Shown here: piece by piece, positions 17,481-25,709 of the stretch | Position numbering within the stretch: the first letter of the stretch is position 1 | Layout of the letters: each line of letters begins with the position of its first letter | Source of the DNA: Lachnospiraceae bacterium | GTDB taxonomy: Bacteria; Bacillota; Clostridia; Lachnospirales; Lachnospiraceae | Assembly (NCBI GenBank): GCA_029067085.1 | Contig: JAIEFE010000014.1 | Span: forward strand, 308,969 to 372,968 | Length of the DNA stretch: 64,000 bases | Reading direction: 5' to 3' | Made by a program: the position numbers and the translations under genes | The notes under the pieces: model-generated | What the model was told of the DNA's origin: nothing | What the model saw: only the letters and a program-made list of their open reading frames with translations | Database searches by the model: none

Positions 17481-18784
17481 TACAGATAATCCTCTGTCAT
17501 ATACTCCTTACGATCCAAAATGCCTTTCAGATCCATCAACACCTTACGACTGTGATCCGGATGGAAGAAAGAAGATATTTTCTCCCTGTCAAGGGCAAGG
17601 AACTGCTCGTGTGCCACAGCTATGATCACGGCATCCACATCCTTCACATCCTCCATGGTCTGGAAATCAATGCCATAGAGACGCTTGGCTTCCCCCGCGT
17701 CAGCGGCCGGATCCACCACGATGGGCTCGATCCCGTACTCTCCAAGTTCTCTGTAGATATCGATCACCTTCGTGTTTCTGGTATCCGGGCAATTCTCTTT
17801 GAAGGTAAAGCCCAGGATTGCCACTTTCGCATGCTTCACCGGAATATCCGCCCTGATCAGATCCTTGACCAGACTCTCAGCCACATATTTTCCCATATCG
17901 TCGTTGATCCGTCTGCCGGAAAGAATGATCTGGGAATGATATCCCAGTTCCTCCGCCTTATAGGTCAGATAATAGGGATCTACGCCGATACAGTGACCGC
18001 CCACAAGCCCCGGCATAAAGGGCAGAAAGTTCCACTTCGTTCCCGCCGCCGCTAACACAGCCTTGGTATCGATCCCCATTTTATGAAAGATAATGGAAAG
18101 CTCATTCATAAACGCAATATTGATATCTCTCTGGCTGTTCTCGATGACCTTGGCCGCCTCCGCCACCTTGATGGATTCCGCACGGTAGACGCCTACCTCC
18201 ACCACCAGCTCATAGATTTTCGCGATGGTATCAAGCGTTTCCTCATCCATGCCCGACACGATCTTCGTAATGGTTTCCAGCCTATGTACCTTATCACCCG
18301 GATTGATGCGCTCAGGAGAATACCCGATCTTAAAGTCCACGCCACATTTTAACCCGGACTCCCGCTCCAGGATCGGCACACAGATATCCTCTGTGACACC
18401 GGGATACACGGTAGATTCAAACACAACCACAGAACCCTTTGTCAGATTCTGTCCCAGAATACGGCTGGCTCCCTCCACCGGGGAAAGATCCGGCGTATGA
18501 TCATCATTGACAGGTGTCGGCACCGCCACAATGTGGAATTTTGCCTCCTTAAGTCTGCTCGGATCCGCCGTAAACTCCACCTTCGTATTGCGGATCACCT
18601 CGTCACCCACCTCGTTGGTGGGATCGACGCCGTTCTTATACAGACCGATCTTCTCCTCGTTTAAGTCAAAGCCTACCACCTTGATCTTTTTCGCAAAAGC
18701 CACTGCGATCGGCATGCCTACATAGCCAAGACCCACCAACGAAAGTTTTTCTTCCCCGCTAACAATTTTTTCATATAAGTCCAT
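17468..18784 (-). CDS. UDP-N-acetylhexosamine 6-dehydrogenase (WbpO/TviB-like)
   Basis: This 438-residue protein belongs to the UDP-glucose/GDP-mannose dehydrogenase family. It has SLVGLGYVGMPIAVAFA near the N-terminus, the substrate segment NFLPFMPGLVGGHCIGVDP with the catalytic Cys near residue 265, and the C-terminal GFTFKENCPDTRNTK. The pattern AVPTPVNDDHTPDLSPVEGAS matches WbpO/TviB rather than UDP-Glc dehydrogenase. It should oxidise C6 of UDP-GlcNAc or UDP-GalNAc to the uronic acid with two NAD. With the epimerase at 15161 it gives UDP-GalNAcA, and the AsnB-like protein at 806 could then amidate the uronate in this glycan. Confidence 0.92.
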   Translation of the reverse strand: MDLYEKIVSGEEKLSLVGLGYVGMPIAVAFAKKIKVVGFDLNEEKIGLYKNGVDPTNEVGDEVIRNTKVEFTADPSRLKEAKFHIVAVPTPVNDDHTPDLSPVEGASRILGQNLTKGSVVVFESTVYPGVTEDICVPILERESGLKCGVDFKIGYSPERINPGDKVHRLETITKIVSGMDEETLDTIAKIYELVVEVGVYRAESIKVAEAAKVIENSQRDINIAFMNELSIIFHKMGIDTKAVLAAAGTKWNFLPFMPGLVGGHCIGVDPYYLTYKAEELGYHSQIILSGRRINDDMGKYVAESLVKDLIRADIPVKHAKVAILGFTFKENCPDTRNTKVIDIYRELGEYGIEPIVVDPAADAGEAKRLYGIDFQTMEDVKDVDAVIIAVAHEQFLALDREKISSFFHPDHSRKVLMDLKGILDRKEYMTEDYLYWRL

Positions 18785-18841
18785 CTTTCACCCATTCTCC
18801 TTTTTCTATACTGTTAATTTTTCTTTTTCCCGTTTTTTCGC

Positions 18842-19948
18842 TTATTTCTTTTCCCCGGCCTTTGTATCTCCCAGCGCTTTTGCCGCCTCATCCATATAGG
18901 CCGCCGTCACAATCTTCCTGTCAAACTCCCGCTCCATCTTCTCTCTGCCGCGCCGTCCCATGGCCGCCCGTTCCTGTGTCGAGAGCGCCAAAAACTTTTC
19001 CATCGCCGCGATCAGCTCCTCCGCCTTTCCGGAGGTAAACCCGAAGCCCGTCACCCCTTCCTCAAAAGCTTCCCTGCATCCGCTGATATCTGAGGCGATC
19101 ACCGGTCTGCCCGTGGCCGCGCCCTCGATCAGCGCATTGGACATGCCCTCATGGAAGGAAGCCACCACAATGGCGTCGGCCGCTGCCAGATATTCATGCA
19201 CCTGGGTATGGAATCCGATCTGCCTGATAACGCCTTCTTTTTCCAGTGTATCCAAAAGTTCCTGATAATCCTCATCACAGTAACCCATGATGTCAAAAAA
19301 TATTTTATTGCTGTGCAGGTGCTTCGCCGCCTCGATAAACTCCAGGATGCCCCGCTCCTTCATAACCCGGCCCACAAACAGGAAATGGGTATCCTCTCTC
19401 TCCGGGTAGGCCTCATAAGTGTGTTTCTCAAGGCTTACCCCGGAACCCATGACCATGCGCGTTTTTTTCGGCACGATCCCCATCCTCTGAAAGATGCCCC
19501 GATTCTCCTCATTCTGGAAAAACACACAGGCCGCCCGCTTTAGGCCTGTCCGATACATGGTCACGATCAGTTTCAGCAGAAGTCCTGTCCTGTCAAAAGC
19601 GCCCCCCAGCCCCGTGATCGTGGCAATATAGGGAATCTTTTTCATTCTCGCCGCAAAGCCGCCGTAAATGTTGGGCTTGATCGTGTAGGTCACCACAAGC
19701 GAAGGTTTTAACTCTCTCATTATCTTACCATATGCACGATATAACTTCAAATCCTCTAAAGGATTGATCCCTCTGCGGTTGATGGGCGTCTTGATGATAT
19801 GGCATCCCTGCGATACGAGCTCTTTCTCCTTCACATCGTCGGGCATACTCACGTACACCTCGTATTTCTTGCATAACTCCCCCACAAATTCGCCCCTGAA
19901 ATCATACAGACCGCCGGAGGAGTTGGTCAGCACCAAAATCTTTCTCAT
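18842..19948 (-). CDS. Glycosyltransferase family 4 (CapM/PglA-like)
   Basis: This 368-residue GT-B enzyme starts MRKILVLTNSSGGLYDFR and has TYTIKPNIYGGFAAR, TGLGGAF and SFHEGMSNALIEGAATGRPVI, the donor region with the EX7E pair. This type often adds the second sugar onto an undecaprenyl-diphosphate-linked amino sugar (CapM, PglA). It lies just after the ATP-grasp and initiating transferase genes, which supports that role. The track start at 19981 has AGGAG directly abutting the ATG, so ATG 19948 with an AAGGA site is preferred. Confidence 0.9.
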   Translation of the reverse strand: MRKILVLTNSSGGLYDFRGEFVGELCKKYEVYVSMPDDVKEKELVSQGCHIIKTPINRRGINPLEDLKLYRAYGKIMRELKPSLVVTYTIKPNIYGGFAARMKKIPYIATITGLGGAFDRTGLLLKLIVTMYRTGLKRAACVFFQNEENRGIFQRMGIVPKKTRMVMGSGVSLEKHTYEAYPEREDTHFLFVGRVMKERGILEFIEAAKHLHSNKIFFDIMGYCDEDYQELLDTLEKEGVIRQIGFHTQVHEYLAAADAIVVASFHEGMSNALIEGAATGRPVIASDISGCREAFEEGVTGFGFTSGKAEELIAAMEKFLALSTQERAAMGRRGREKMEREFDRKIVTAAYMDEAAKALGDTKAGEKK

Positions 19949-20000
19949 CTTTTTTCCATCCTTGTTCCGTATCTCAATCATCTCCTATACAAGGAATCCA

Positions 20001-20984
20001 TTAAGGAACGATTTCTTCTCCACGCATATCCCGTATCATCACTTCATTAAACTTCATCATGCAGATCCCTTCCTCATAATTCCCGATCCGCACCTCATTC
20101 TCCTGCCCGTCCAGATTCCGTACCACTGCGGCCGGCATATTCACGCCGCAGCCATAGGCATGGGGATAGCCCCCGCCGAACCGGGGATTCACCTCAGAAA
20201 TATAATAAGTACCGTCGATCTGGAAAATATCAATGTCTATCATGCCGCGGAAACCACAGTCCTCCGCAAACTTGCGGATGATCTCAAAAAGCTTTTCATC
20301 CTTATAGGAAACAGACTTATCCGTCTCCCCTGCCCGCATCTTGATCTTCTTTTTAACGAAGATATCCGTGCATTTCCCGGACAGCATGTCCACATACACA
20401 TCGGCCCCGTATTCCTGCCCGTCCATGTACTCCTGGATCATCAGATCCTCATAGAGATCGCACAGTACCTCTATCTCCTGTTCACTCTCCACCTTATTGA
20501 TATGAATGCTGGCACTGCCCCGCACGGGCTTCACAAAAACGGGATAGGATATCTCTCCCTGCTCCTGTGCACGGTAAAAAGCCTCCTTGTCAGCATAGCA
20601 TTTTGCAGTCGGTATCTGCATTTTGCAAAGCATCTCAAACATTCTGTACTTGTCAAAACAGGTTTCTACCATATCATAATCGGAAACAATGGGAGTAGTC
20701 CCCACCGCAAGAAACTTATCCCGCTCCTTTGCGAGAAGAGAGAGCTCCGGATCGATCAGTGAGAAAACGCCTGTTATTTTTTCTTTCTTACAAATGTCCA
20801 ATATCACATCCAGATAATTCGGCGCCGTGATCCGCGGCACCGGATAAAAGGCATCCGCCTCGTACACCGCGGGAGCCAGATTAGAGCAGTCCGTTGCAAT
20901 CACCCGGCCTTTGCCCTCAAGTTCTTTCTTAAAATACTGCACCACCTTGTCGCGGGTGCCCGCGCTCAATATCAAGATATTCAT
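20001..20984 (-). CDS. ATP-grasp ligase (CarB-like fold)
   Basis: This 327-residue protein starts MNILILSAGTRDK; the track's extra 65 N-terminal residues are a shadow of the upstream gene. It has an N-terminal Rossmann-like domain, then the ATP-grasp: YPVFVKPVRGSASIHI, MIQEYMDGQEYGADVYVD, and the metal site YYISEVNPRFGGGYPHA. ATP-grasp enzymes join a carboxylate to an amine or thiol through an acyl phosphate. It overlaps the stop of the initiating sugar transferase (ATGA), so its substrate probably belongs to the amino-sugar branch. It could acylate an amino sugar with an amino acid; this is inference and the substrate is unknown. Confidence 0.75.
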   Translation of the reverse strand: MNILILSAGTRDKVVQYFKKELEGKGRVIATDCSNLAPAVYEADAFYPVPRITAPNYLDVILDICKKEKITGVFSLIDPELSLLAKERDKFLAVGTTPIVSDYDMVETCFDKYRMFEMLCKMQIPTAKCYADKEAFYRAQEQGEISYPVFVKPVRGSASIHINKVESEQEIEVLCDLYEDLMIQEYMDGQEYGADVYVDMLSGKCTDIFVKKKIKMRAGETDKSVSYKDEKLFEIIRKFAEDCGFRGMIDIDIFQIDGTYYISEVNPRFGGGYPHAYGCGVNMPAAVVRNLDGQENEVRIGNYEEGICMMKFNEVMIRDMRGEEIVP

Positions 20985-21628
20985 GCTTCTAAACGCCCCG
21001 TTTCTTCCAGCCTTTTCTTTCTGATCTCCGCGAAATTCCCCTCCGCCGCGTTGGTGTCCTCCGCCACTTCCTCGGTATGCCCCAGCACCGTCTGCACCGT
21101 CATCCACAGCACCTTCAGATCCATGCCGAAGGTCAGATGCTCCACATACTCCACATCCTTCTGAAACCGCTTGTCCCAATCAAGAAAATTACGCCCACTG
21201 ACCTGTGCCAGTCCCGTGAGCCCCGGTCTCACACTGTGACGAAGCCGCTCCCGCTCAGTGTAGTAGGGCAGGTAGGATACAAGCAATGGTCTCGGCCCGA
21301 TAATACTCATATCCCCTTTTAATATATTGAATAATTCAGGCAGTTCATCCAGACTCGCAGCCCGCAGAAACTTTCCGAATTTCGTGAGCCGTACGCTGTC
21401 CGGCAAAAGCTCTCCCTTCTCATCCCGCGCATCCGTCATGGTACGGAATTTGCAAAGAGTAAATATTCTTTCATCCTTCCCCGGCCTCTCCTGATGAAAC
21501 AGGATCGGACTGCCCAGTTTCACCCGCACCAGCACTGCCAGAATGACAAGCACAGGGCTGAGCACGATGATTCCGCACAGAGAAAGTATAAAATCAAGAC
21601 ATCTTTTCATGTATCGTTTATACATCAA
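20981..21628 (-). CDS. Initiating phosphoglycosyl transferase (PglC-like, monotopic)
   Basis: This 215-residue protein has one N-terminal re-entrant hydrophobic segment (about 10-32), then KFRTMTDARDEKG, SLDELPELFNILKGDMSIIGPRP with the catalytic Asp-Glu pair, and PGLTGLAQVSGRN. It transfers a sugar phosphate from a UDP-sugar to undecaprenyl phosphate and so starts the repeat unit. The short form without the WcaJ-type N-terminal membrane domain matches PglC, which uses UDP-diNAcBac, fitting the dehydratase and aminotransferase just upstream. It is the only initiating transferase in the window. The last 30 residues form a charged tail of the kind often seen in such enzymes. Confidence 0.92.
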   Translation of the reverse strand: MMYKRYMKRCLDFILSLCGIIVLSPVLVILAVLVRVKLGSPILFHQERPGKDERIFTLCKFRTMTDARDEKGELLPDSVRLTKFGKFLRAASLDELPELFNILKGDMSIIGPRPLLVSYLPYYTERERLRHSVRPGLTGLAQVSGRNFLDWDKRFQKDVEYVEHLTFGMDLKVLWMTVQTVLGHTEEVAEDTNAAEGNFAEIRKKRLEETGRLEA

Positions 21629-21638
21629 TCATTCCCCT

Positions 21639-21878
21639 CTATCTTATCTCTTTATACAGGGCATAATAATCCGTCTCCATGTTATCGGCATACTTTTCAT
21701 AAAACTTCTTTGCATCGTCCAGCGCCTTATTATAGATCCTGTCTCCCAGCATTTCCTGAAAAAAATCGAATATTTTCCCCGTTCCGATAATTCCCAGCTC
21801 CAGATCATACTCTTCCTCAAAAAAATGGGCTATCTCATCGCACATCTGCGCTTTCTCTTTTTCTTCAAATGCGTACAT
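21639..21878 (-). CDS. DUF2164-like small protein
   Basis: This 79-residue acidic protein has the family pattern EEEYDLELG...FDFFQEMLGDRIYNKALDDAKKF. DUF2164 proteins are stand-alone alpha-helical proteins of unknown function. It starts 10 bases before the initiating transferase gene and follows the HD-domain gene. Its presence inside the amino-sugar block looks like a passenger pair with the HD protein, although a role in regulating synthesis cannot be excluded. Coding is supported by position, family match and a compact frame. Confidence 0.7.
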   Translation of the reverse strand: MYAFEEKEKAQMCDEIAHFFEEEYDLELGIIGTGKIFDFFQEMLGDRIYNKALDDAKKFYEKYADNMETDYYALYKEIR

Positions 21879-21935
21879 TTCTACCTCGTTTCCACCTGCA
21901 AAATGCTTAATAGTAAATATCGCAGTAGGCTGATT

Positions 21936-22616
21936 CTATGATTCGACAACTCTGTCCAGCTCGCTTTTCCCTCTCTGATACGATGAATTTACCTCCTGAT
22001 ACAGACAACTGTAAAACTCAGCCGCAGTTCGCCGTCTTTCCTCTGCAAGCTCTTTCGCTTTTGCAGTATAAAATTTTGAATATATATTTTCTAATTTGAA
22101 CTTATATTCCTGAAAGAACGATGGTGCAGTATCATTTTCACCGGTGGAAACGACTCCGTTTGGCAGCACAGAATACAGCGGTTCCGAAACAATACCTTTG
22201 TAAATCAGCGTCCTTGCGATTCCTATTGCTCCGGCTGCATCTAATTTGTCTGCGTCAAATAAAATTTTCGCCTCCAGACTTTGTGCCGGATTATCTTTTC
22301 TATAGCTATGCGTCTGAATGCACTGCTTCACCTGTTCTGCATAGCACCTGTCAAATCCCTGTGCCAAAAGAAATTGATATGCCTTGTCGGCCCCTGCCGC
22401 TGCATGACTTACCCCAGGATTTTTAAACTGCTCTTTTCGCCCAATGTCATGCAGCAGACATGCCGCAATCAGAACATCATAATCCACATTGCTTTCATCC
22501 TTTGCAATTTCCAAGGCATTATATAACACGCGATATATATGCTCTTTATCATGGGCACTGTCATCCATACAGTCAAGCATATAGTTTTCCAGTAAACAAT
22601 AAGTTTCTCTATTCAT
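21936..22616 (-). CDS. HD-domain metal-dependent phosphohydrolase
   Basis: This 226-residue protein starts MNRETYCLLENYM; the track's first 82 residues are read-through of the upstream gene in another frame. HD-superfamily metal ligands are visible in order: KEHIYRV (first His), AACLLHDIGRKEQF (HD pair) and a later ILFDADKLDAAG (Asp). Members hydrolyse nucleotides or phosphate esters. The start overlaps the aminotransferase stop (TGATG), so the two are translationally coupled. A nucleotide- or sugar-phosphate-clearing role in the pathway is possible, but no substrate can be named. Confidence 0.8.
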   Translation of the reverse strand: MNRETYCLLENYMLDCMDDSAHDKEHIYRVLYNALEIAKDESNVDYDVLIAACLLHDIGRKEQFKNPGVSHAAAGADKAYQFLLAQGFDRCYAEQVKQCIQTHSYRKDNPAQSLEAKILFDADKLDAAGAIGIARTLIYKGIVSEPLYSVLPNGVVSTGENDTAPSFFQEYKFKLENIYSKFYTAKAKELAEERRRTAAEFYSCLYQEVNSSYQRGKSELDRVVES

Positions 22617-23746
22617 CAAAACAATCCCTTCACCGTCCGGATGATCTCCTCCATATCCACCTGCGTATTCTTGATATCGCTGGGCAGACACAGCCCTCTT
22701 GCAAAGATATCCTCGCCCACGCTCTTCCTGTCCGTGTAATGGGGCCAGAAATCGTACTCGGCAAAGACAGGCTGCATATGCATGGGTTTCCAGATGGGTC
22801 TGGTCTCTGCATTGCACTTTTCTTCCAGCACATCCATCACCTTCTCCGGCGTCACGCCGCATCCCTCGGAAATGGTCATGCAGGAGAGCCAGTTGTTGGC
22901 ATCTCCTTCCGGGTTCATGGGATTCATCTGAATCTCAGGAATGTCCGCAAAAGCCTGCCGATACTGCTCATAGATAGCCTTCTTCTTCGCCTTATGCTCC
23001 TCCAGATGCAGAAGCTGTCCTCTGCCGATACCCGCCGTCACATTGCTCATACGGTAGTTATAACCGATCTGGGAATGCTGATAGTGTCTGGCAGGATCTC
23101 TGGCCTGCGTAGCCAGGAAGGTGGCCCGCTTGGTCGCCTCCTCATCCGCCGACACAAACATACCGCCTCCCGAAGTGGTGATGATCTTATTGCCGTTAAA
23201 GGAATATATTCCGTATTTGCCGAAGGTTCCCGTATGCTTCCCCTGATACGTGCTGCTCAGGGATTCCGCCGCATCCTCAATCATCGGCGTACCGTGAGCA
23301 TCACAGAGTTCCATGATCTCCTTAAGCTTAGCAGGTGTGCCATAGAGATGTACACAGATCAAGGCCTTGGGATTCGGATACGCCTCATAGGCTCTGCGCA
23401 GCGCCGCGGGAGACATATTCCAGGTATCCGGTTCCGCATCGATAAACACCGGTGTGGCATTTTCGTATAGGATCGGATTACAGGATGCGGAGAAAGTCAG
23501 ATCTGATACAAACACCACATCCCCCTGCTTTACTCCCAAGAGCTTTAATGCCAGATGGATCGCCGCTGTACCGGAGTCCAAAGCTGCCGCATGGCCGCAG
23601 CCTGTATACTCTGCTATTTCTTTTTCAAAAGCGTTCACGTTAGGACCAAGGGGCGCCACCCAGTTCGTGTCAAAAGCTTCCTGCACAAAAGCCTGCTCCT
23701 CCCCGTGCATCGTGGGGGAAGACATATAGATCCGTTTTTTGTCCAT
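22616..23746 (-). CDS. UDP-4-keto-sugar aminotransferase (PglE/DegT family)
   Basis: This 376-residue PLP enzyme uses Lys in SFNGNKIITTSGGG to hold the cofactor, with EDAAESLSSTYQGK before it and WKPMHMQPVF near the C-terminus. The SFNGNKIITTSGGG form is characteristic of PglE/WlbF-like enzymes that put an amino group at C4 of UDP-2-acetamido-2,6-dideoxy-4-hexulose. The dehydratase that makes this substrate lies directly upstream. The start moves from 23773 to ATG 23746 because GGAGG lies 9 bases before it. No PglD-type hexapeptide acetyltransferase follows, so the 4-amino group may be formylated, acylated or left free. Confidence 0.9.
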   Translation of the reverse strand: MDKKRIYMSSPTMHGEEQAFVQEAFDTNWVAPLGPNVNAFEKEIAEYTGCGHAAALDSGTAAIHLALKLLGVKQGDVVFVSDLTFSASCNPILYENATPVFIDAEPDTWNMSPAALRRAYEAYPNPKALICVHLYGTPAKLKEIMELCDAHGTPMIEDAAESLSSTYQGKHTGTFGKYGIYSFNGNKIITTSGGGMFVSADEEATKRATFLATQARDPARHYQHSQIGYNYRMSNVTAGIGRGQLLHLEEHKAKKKAIYEQYRQAFADIPEIQMNPMNPEGDANNWLSCMTISEGCGVTPEKVMDVLEEKCNAETRPIWKPMHMQPVFAEYDFWPHYTDRKSVGEDIFARGLCLPSDIKNTQVDMEEIIRTVKGLF

Positions 23747-23805
23747 AAACTTATCCCTCCTGAATTTATCCATAGTTCAGCTCCCGCCCATTCGTAAAAT
23801 CGTGC

Positions 23806-25674
23806 TTAGTCCGTGTAGTGATAAGTCGGCACGATCTTTTGAATCAGCGGTCTGATATCCGAATTCTCAATCTGGCACTCATCCTTCAGCTCCTTTAGCT
23901 GGGCAAAAAAATCGTGCTCATTCAGTTCGATCGGTTTCCCGATATGAATCATCTTGTTTGCCGTATCTTTCATGCCTTCCTCTTCCATCAAAAGCTCCTC
24001 GTAGAGCTTCTCTCCGGCTCGAAGGCCCGTAAACTCAATCTTAATGTCCTCACCAACGCGATATCCTGATAATTTGATCAGATTCTCCGCCAGCGTAAGG
24101 ATCTTCACCGGCTCTCCCATGTCCAGAACGAAGATCTCGCCTCCTTTTGCGTAAGCGCCGGCCTGCAGCACCAGAGATACCGCCTCCGGAATAGTCATAA
24201 AATAACGGATGATATCCGGATGGGTGACCGTAACCGGACCACCTGCCGCAATCTGTTTGCGAAACAGCGGAATGACGCTGCCGTTACTGCCAAGGACATT
24301 TCCGAAACGCACCGCTACAAACTCTGTCTCGTAATGCTTATCAAAAGTCTGTATGATCATCTCACAGATCCGCTTGCTGGCTCCCATGATATTAGTAGGA
24401 TTTACCGCTTTGTCGGTGGAGATCATGACGAAGCGATGCACTCCGCTCATTGCCGCCGCCTGCGCCGTCTTAAAGGTGCCGAAGACGTTATTCTTGATCG
24501 CTTCGGTAGGGCTGTCCTCCATCAGCGGCACATGTTTGTGTGCAGCAGCGTGATAAACGATATCAGGCTTATATTTGGAGAAAATATAGTTCATTCTGTT
24601 GGTGTTTCTCACGGAAGCGATCAACACCACCAGATCCAGCTCCGGATAATCAGCCTTCAATTCCTGCTGCACATCATAGACAGAATTTTCATAGATGTCC
24701 ACGATCACCAGCTGTCTCGGCTTGTGCATCGCAATCTGCCTGCAGAGTTCACTGCCGATGGATCCGCCGCCGCCGGTGACAAGCACGACCTTACCCTGCA
24801 CATAGCCCAGAATGGAATCCAGATCCACTGTGATGGGATCCCTTCCCAGAAGATCTTCCACCTCAACGTCACGCAGCTTGCTGATGTTGACTTCACCGTT
24901 TACAAGCTGATACATGCCCGGCAGAGAGCGGAGCTTACAGTTGGTATCTTTACAAATTTCCAGAATATTGCGGATCTCAAGCTTGGATGCGGAGGGCATA
25001 GCGACAATGATCTCATCCACGCCGTAGATATCGGCGCACTCCACAATTTTTTCCCTGCCGCCGACTACCTTGATCCCCTGAATATAACGACCCCATTTCC
25101 CCCTGTCGTCATCGATGATGCATTTGATGACCATGGTGGAAAAATTGCTGTTCACGATCTCCTTAATGATGACATTAGCCGCCTCGCCCGCACCGATCAC
25201 CATAACGGATATCTGGTTTCTTTTATTCTGCTGCTTATGCTTTAAGCTCCGGAAAAACCGATAAGAAAAACGACTGGCAAAAATACAGACCACAAGCACC
25301 GCCAGGTAGGCAGGATAATAACTTCTCGGCACAGCCTGCGCTGTAATCCGGAAAAACTGCAGACCGATTCCATCTGCCAGTGTGGAAAGCGTACAGGCCA
25401 CCACGATATTCTGCAGTTCCGTCTCCCCTGCAAAGGCCCACAGACTGCTGTATAGACGCATCACATAGAAGATGAACAGCGTAGCCAGAATATTTAAGGG
25501 CAGCATCCGCTCAATAGGCAGCATGAAGTGCTTCGGAATAAAATCCAGATGAAAATCATACCTCCACATGATCGGCACATAGCTTGCCAACACCACGCTG
25601 ATCACATCATACAGGATCAGGCAGGTTCTTCTGTAGAACAGCTTTACATTAAATATCTTTTTCGTCTTTTCCAT
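23806..25674 (-). CDS. Membrane UDP-GlcNAc 4,6-dehydratase (PglF/CapD-like)
   Basis: This 622-residue protein has four N-terminal membrane segments (about 1-130), a first Rossmann-like domain (VIGAGEAANVII), and a catalytic SDR domain with VTGGGGSIGSEL near 303. In the active-site run STDKAVNPTNIMGASKR the usual Tyr is Met, as in PglF and other long, configuration-retaining dehydratases. It converts UDP-GlcNAc to UDP-2-acetamido-2,6-dideoxy-4-keto-glucose for the aminotransferase at 22616. It differs from the short PseB-type enzyme at 53764, which keeps Tyr. The ribosome-binding site is weak. Confidence 0.92.
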   Translation of the reverse strand: MEKTKKIFNVKLFYRRTCLILYDVISVVLASYVPIMWRYDFHLDFIPKHFMLPIERMLPLNILATLFIFYVMRLYSSLWAFAGETELQNIVVACTLSTLADGIGLQFFRITAQAVPRSYYPAYLAVLVVCIFASRFSYRFFRSLKHKQQNKRNQISVMVIGAGEAANVIIKEIVNSNFSTMVIKCIIDDDRGKWGRYIQGIKVVGGREKIVECADIYGVDEIIVAMPSASKLEIRNILEICKDTNCKLRSLPGMYQLVNGEVNISKLRDVEVEDLLGRDPITVDLDSILGYVQGKVVLVTGGGGSIGSELCRQIAMHKPRQLVIVDIYENSVYDVQQELKADYPELDLVVLIASVRNTNRMNYIFSKYKPDIVYHAAAHKHVPLMEDSPTEAIKNNVFGTFKTAQAAAMSGVHRFVMISTDKAVNPTNIMGASKRICEMIIQTFDKHYETEFVAVRFGNVLGSNGSVIPLFRKQIAAGGPVTVTHPDIIRYFMTIPEAVSLVLQAGAYAKGGEIFVLDMGEPVKILTLAENLIKLSGYRVGEDIKIEFTGLRAGEKLYEELLMEEEGMKDTANKMIHIGKPIELNEHDFFAQLKELKDECQIENSDIRPLIQKIVPTYHYTD

Positions 25675-25709
25675 AATAATTTCGTTCTCTCTGCTTTAAG
25701 TCTGTCGTA

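Noticed and set aside
19764-20762. Plus-strand 332-residue ORF
   Set aside because: It lies antisense across the ATP-grasp gene and the start of the GT4 gene. The minus-strand frames have clear family motifs and the plus frame has no recognisable domain.
20985-21179. N-terminal 65 residues of the track ORF for the ATP-grasp protein
   Set aside because: They read through the end of the initiating transferase in another frame. The ATP-grasp fold starts at ATG 20984, overlapping the transferase stop.
22460-23470. Plus-strand 336-residue ORF
   Set aside because: Antisense shadow of the PglE-like aminotransferase, whose motifs are unmistakable.
24220-25245. Plus-strand 341-residue ORF
   Set aside because: Antisense shadow of the PglF-like dehydratase.
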